Positions 61,717 through 64,000 of a DNA stretch of 64,000 nt are shown in pieces. Made by a program: the position numbers and the translations under genes. The notes beneath the pieces are model-generated. The model was given only the letters and a program-made list of their open reading frames with translations. It had not been told where the DNA came from and ran no database searches. Location: contig NZ_JAMSLW010000005.1 of the NCBI RefSeq assembly GCF_024643285.1, positions 1-64,000 of the forward strand, given 5' to 3'. The stretch comes from Parapedobacter lycopersici. Lineage in GTDB: Bacteria; Bacteroidota; Bacteroidia; Sphingobacteriales; Sphingobacteriaceae. Each line of letters begins with the position of its first letter. The first letter of the stretch is position 1.

Positions 61717-62502
61717 TTATATGGTGGGCGTTTTGCCGCCATCCACGGGTATGCTCGTCCCGGTCACGTATGATGCCGCCGGAGAGGCCAGGAAGGCAAC
61801 GACCTGAGCAATTTCCTCCGGCCGGCCAATGCGCCGGAGTGGTATACCCATTTCCATTTCTCCCCTCACTGCAGTTAATCGCTGTCCGCGCTGCGTTGCC
61901 AAATGCTCCAATAGGCCGGTAAGCCGGTCGGTATCGGTATACCCCGGCAGGACATTATTCACCGTAATCCCGTACTGCCCCACTTCATTGGCCAAAGTTT
62001 TAGCCCACGAAGCAACGGCTCCGCGAATGGTATTGGATACGCCCAGATTGGGCAATGGTGTTTTCACTGACGTGGAAATAATATTAATAATGCGTCCGTA
62101 GCCTGTTGTTTCCATGGATGGAAGTACGGCCATGGCCAACCGTTGGTTACACAGCACGTGTTGCCGGAAGGTACGCTCAAACGCTTCCAGGGTGGCATCC
62201 TGCAATGCACCCGGTGCAGGCCCGCCGGTATTATTTATCAATATTTCAACCGGATAGTCCCGGACAATCCGGTCGATTGCCTGTCCTACCGATTCGATGT
62301 CACTGAAATCAGCTACTGCATAATCATGCCGTTGTCCATCGGCATCTGGCAATGAGGCGACAGCCTGTTGTAGTTTCTCTTCATTCCGGGCCAGCAAAAT
62401 ACAAGTGGCACCTAACCCGGCGAGCACCCGCGCCACCTCCAGGCCGATACCCTGCGTACTGCCGCACACCACGGCATATTTGTTCTCTAATGTGATCTGC
62501 AT
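61717..62502 (-). CDS. SDR-family protein with atypical active site
   Basis: A 261-residue SDR resembling 3-oxoacyl-ACP reductases. The cofactor loop is [19 protein letters not shown] (a Cys-Gly-Ser variant of TGxxxGIG), and NNTGGPAPG replaces NNAG. The stretch that should hold Ser-Tyr-xxx-Lys reads [20 protein letters not shown], so the catalytic Tyr and Lys are absent. [16 protein letters not shown] and [13 protein letters not shown] close the protein normally. A known SDR subgroup shows this pattern; it may not be a standard oxidoreductase. Confidence 0.82.
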   Translation of the reverse strand: MQITLENKYAVVCGSTQGIGLEVARVLAGLGATCILLARNEEKLQQAVASLPDADGQRHDYAVADFSDIESVGQAIDRIVRDYPVEILINNTGGPAPGALQDATLEAFERTFRQHVLCNQRLAMAVLPSMETTGYGRIINIISTSVKTPLPNLGVSNTIRGAVASWAKTLANEVGQYGITVNNVLPGYTDTDRLTGLLEHLATQRGQRLTAVRGEMEMGIPLRRIGRPEEIAQVVAFLASPAASYVTGTSIPVDGGKTPTI

Positions 62503-62646
62503 AATTAATAATCTCCAATGAATAAAGATAAAACCTAACTGTCAAAAAAAGAATTTTTACATCATTTCATCATTAATACTGCATATCCGATAAAAGGAAG
62601 ACTTTCGGGAACCACCCGAAAATGACTAACCACAGTCTGCCTATCG

Positions 62647-62677
62647 CTTGCATATTCAGTCAACTTTCCCTAAGTTT
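62647..62677 (+). promoter_or_regulatory. Bacteroidota-type promoter for the deacetylase gene
   Basis: TTG (62647-62649), exactly 20 bases, then TAAGTTTG (62670-62677). This is the same box sequence and spacing as the pdhA promoter. The start codon is 77 nt downstream. Confidence 0.6.
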
Positions 62678-62754
62678 GAGTAACATAACCCTAATAACCA
62701 ATTATATGGCGTTGTACACGGGTACAACGGCCGGCACTGACATTATGTTTCAAT

Positions 62755-64000
62755 ATGATGACTAATCAAGCAAAAACCGGCATTATCGCCTTAGCGGTGC
62801 TACTTTATACCGGGTGTACCGGCCCCACGCATCGGACCGGACACACTGAAATCATGAAATGGCCGCAGGGAAAAAAAACAGCAGTATCCATTACCTACGA
62901 TGACGGGTCAATCAATCAGTTCAAAAAGGCAATGCCCATTATGAACGCGCTGGAACTGCCGGGCACATTTTTTATCATTACCGGCCAGATTCCAGGATCC
63001 AGTTACCAGGGCCGCTTTATCGGCCGGCCGGTAGCCGAAATAATTGCGGAAACCGCTAAAGTAGCCACCAATAAACAAAATTTCTTTGAACGCACCTCTG
63101 CTATTGCCTTTGCGGGATACAAAGGCGGATTAACCTATCATACCCAGGCAGGCGGTCGGTTTGAAGCGGGCGATACAACGGCGGCTTACCAAGTAATAGA
63201 TGAAGCATATAGCCGGATCAGGAAGGGCGAACTGCCTTCCGGAAGCGAACAAAGCAATGAAGTATCGGAGGCCGCAGGCATTACCTGGGATGATCTTAAT
63301 ACGTTTGCTGATCAGGGCCACGAGTTTGGAAGCCATACCGTTACCCACCCTTATCTCGCCGTACTCGATGAGGAAAACATGCTGTACGAACTGGAAAAGA
63401 GCAAAGAAGACATATTAACGCATCTTGGTCCCGCCCATACGTTCTCGGCCGAGGGGCCTTACGGTACCGAAGATCCCCGGGCAGTTGAACACATCAACCG
63501 ATTATACCCCGCGGCAAGAAACCGGATGCCGGAACCCTTTCTGGAAGAACTGAACCGCGGAAATAAAACCTCCCCAACACGATATGCCGATAAGGAATAC
63601 GTACAATGGCAACGCGGAGCCTACACCCGGACAACCCTTGCCGAAATGAAAGCATGGGTGGATACAGCGACAACCCAGGGGAATATTTGGCTGGTATTGG
63701 TTTTCCATGGAATAGACGGCATCGGCTGGGAGGCAGTAGACAGTGAATTACTTAATACGTACTTCCAGTATATCAAGGCAGAAAATGACGCCTGGGTTGC
63801 TACATTCGGAGATGTTGCCCGATACATGAGGCAACGGATGGATGCTACGGTCGACACCGAAATAGACGATACCCGCGTTACGGTCAGGCTGACCCATCAG
63901 CTGGACACTTCGAAGTACGCCATACCGCTTACCCTAAAGACCTATCTTCCCGCGGAGCTCGGCACGGCCGGTAACACCGTAAAAGTCAGGCAGGGAAATA
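62755..64000 (+). CDS. Polysaccharide deacetylase lipoprotein (3' end outside the window)
   Basis: At least 415 residues from ATG 62755 (or 62758), with the stop beyond 64000. The N-terminus is a lipoprotein signal (LAVLLYTGCTG, Cys about 22). The NodB/CE4 domain shows the Asp pair in SITYDDGS (about 45), the zinc His ligands in GHEFGSHTVTHPYL (about 185-198) and LVLVFHGIDGIGWE (about 320-333). A region of about 110 residues between the first and second motifs is longer than in minimal CE4 domains. After the catalytic domain a beta-rich module begins (RVTVRLTHQLD). It may remove acetyl groups from a surface or dietary glycan; the substrate is unknown. Confidence 0.85.
   Translation, partial: MMTNQAKTGIIALAVLLYTGCTGPTHRTGHTEIMKWPQGKKTAVSITYDDGSINQFKKAMPIMNALELPGTFFIITGQIPGSSYQGRFIGRPVAEIIAETAKVATNKQNFFERTSAIAFAGYKGGLTYHTQAGGRFEAGDTTAAYQVIDEAYSRIRKGELPSGSEQSNEVSEAAGITWDDLNTFADQGHEFGSHTVTHPYLAVLDEENMLYELEKSKEDILTHLGPAHTFSAEGPYGTEDPRAVEHINRLYPAARNRMPEPFLEELNRGNKTSPTRYADKEYVQWQRGAYTRTTLAEMKAWVDTATTQGNIWLVLVFHGIDGIGWEAVDSELLNTYFQYIKAENDAWVATFGDVARYMRQRMDATVDTEIDDTRVTVRLTHQLDTSKYAIPLTLKTYLPAELGTAGNTVKVRQGN

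Noticed and set aside
1-64000. CRISPR arrays, insertion sequences, prophage genes, tRNA and rRNA genes
   Set aside because: No regularly spaced long repeats, transposase or integrase motifs, or tRNA-like cloverleaf with a T-loop were seen on either strand.

Overview
The window is chromosomal DNA of a Bacteroidota bacterium, most likely a sphingobacterium of the Pedobacter/Parapedobacter kind (inference). The signs are a complete gldK-gldL-gldM-gldN cluster, DUF4271 beside a uroporphyrinogen-III synthase, futalosine-pathway menaquinone synthesis, a GNAT-argG-argC arginine cluster, several TAnnTTTG promoter boxes of the Bacteroidota type, and frequent TTG or GTG starts with weak Shine-Dalgarno sequences. 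Gene density is high and composition looks even. I see no insertion sequence, prophage, CRISPR array, tRNA or rRNA, so this reads as core genome rather than an accessory island.

Layout. 0-14 kb: a CtpA-type S41 protease, pyruvate dehydrogenase E1-alpha and E2 (E1-beta lies 8 kb further on), glycine decarboxylase gcvP, a TPP riboswitch with no gene behind it, dnaA, a deoxyribonucleotidase, lpxK, futalosine hydrolase and pdhB. 13.8-22.5 kb: a DoxX-like gene broken by an in-frame TGA, two tiny genes, an array of five 11-bp repeats, an AddA/AddB-like helicase-nuclease pair and an Mrp ATPase. 22.5-27.7 kb: a GT51 transglycosylase, hpt, an alkyltransferase-like protein, DUF4271 and a stand-alone HemD. 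28-32.7 kb: gldKLMN, the gliding motility and type IX secretion motor and core. 32.9-39.2 kb: a JmjC-like cupin, thioredoxin, periplasmic rhodanese, RidA, recG, an SDR and an epimerase. 39.2-43 kb (minus strand): a two-component system, a TPR membrane protein, hemE and hemJ in one overlapping run. 43-48.6 kb: nucleotide-housekeeping enzymes, dtd, a sugar dehydrogenase and a TonB-dependent receptor under a TPP riboswitch (probable thiamine uptake). 48.7-54.1 kb: hemA, a hemC-hemD fusion, hemB and hemL. 54.1-57.1 kb: argC, argG and a GNAT protein on the minus strand. 57.5-64 kb: a subtilisin-like protease with a C10 tract, nth, recA, an atypical SDR and a polysaccharide deacetylase cut by the window edge.

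How the genes fit together. The window carries almost the whole C5 route to protoporphyrin (hemA, hemL, hemB, hemC, hemD, hemE, hemJ) in two blocks, one of them joined to a sensor kinase/regulator pair. Thiamine diphosphate is a second theme: it is the cofactor of the PDH E1 encoded here, and two TPP aptamers are present, one on a predicted importer and one with no target gene. DNA replication and repair genes (dnaA, addAB-like, recG, nth, recA, ATL) are scattered across it. I found no clearly new multi-gene system. The observations most worth following up are the orphan TPP riboswitch with its own terminator, the helically phased GGACTCA array before addAB, and the C10 tract in the secreted protease.
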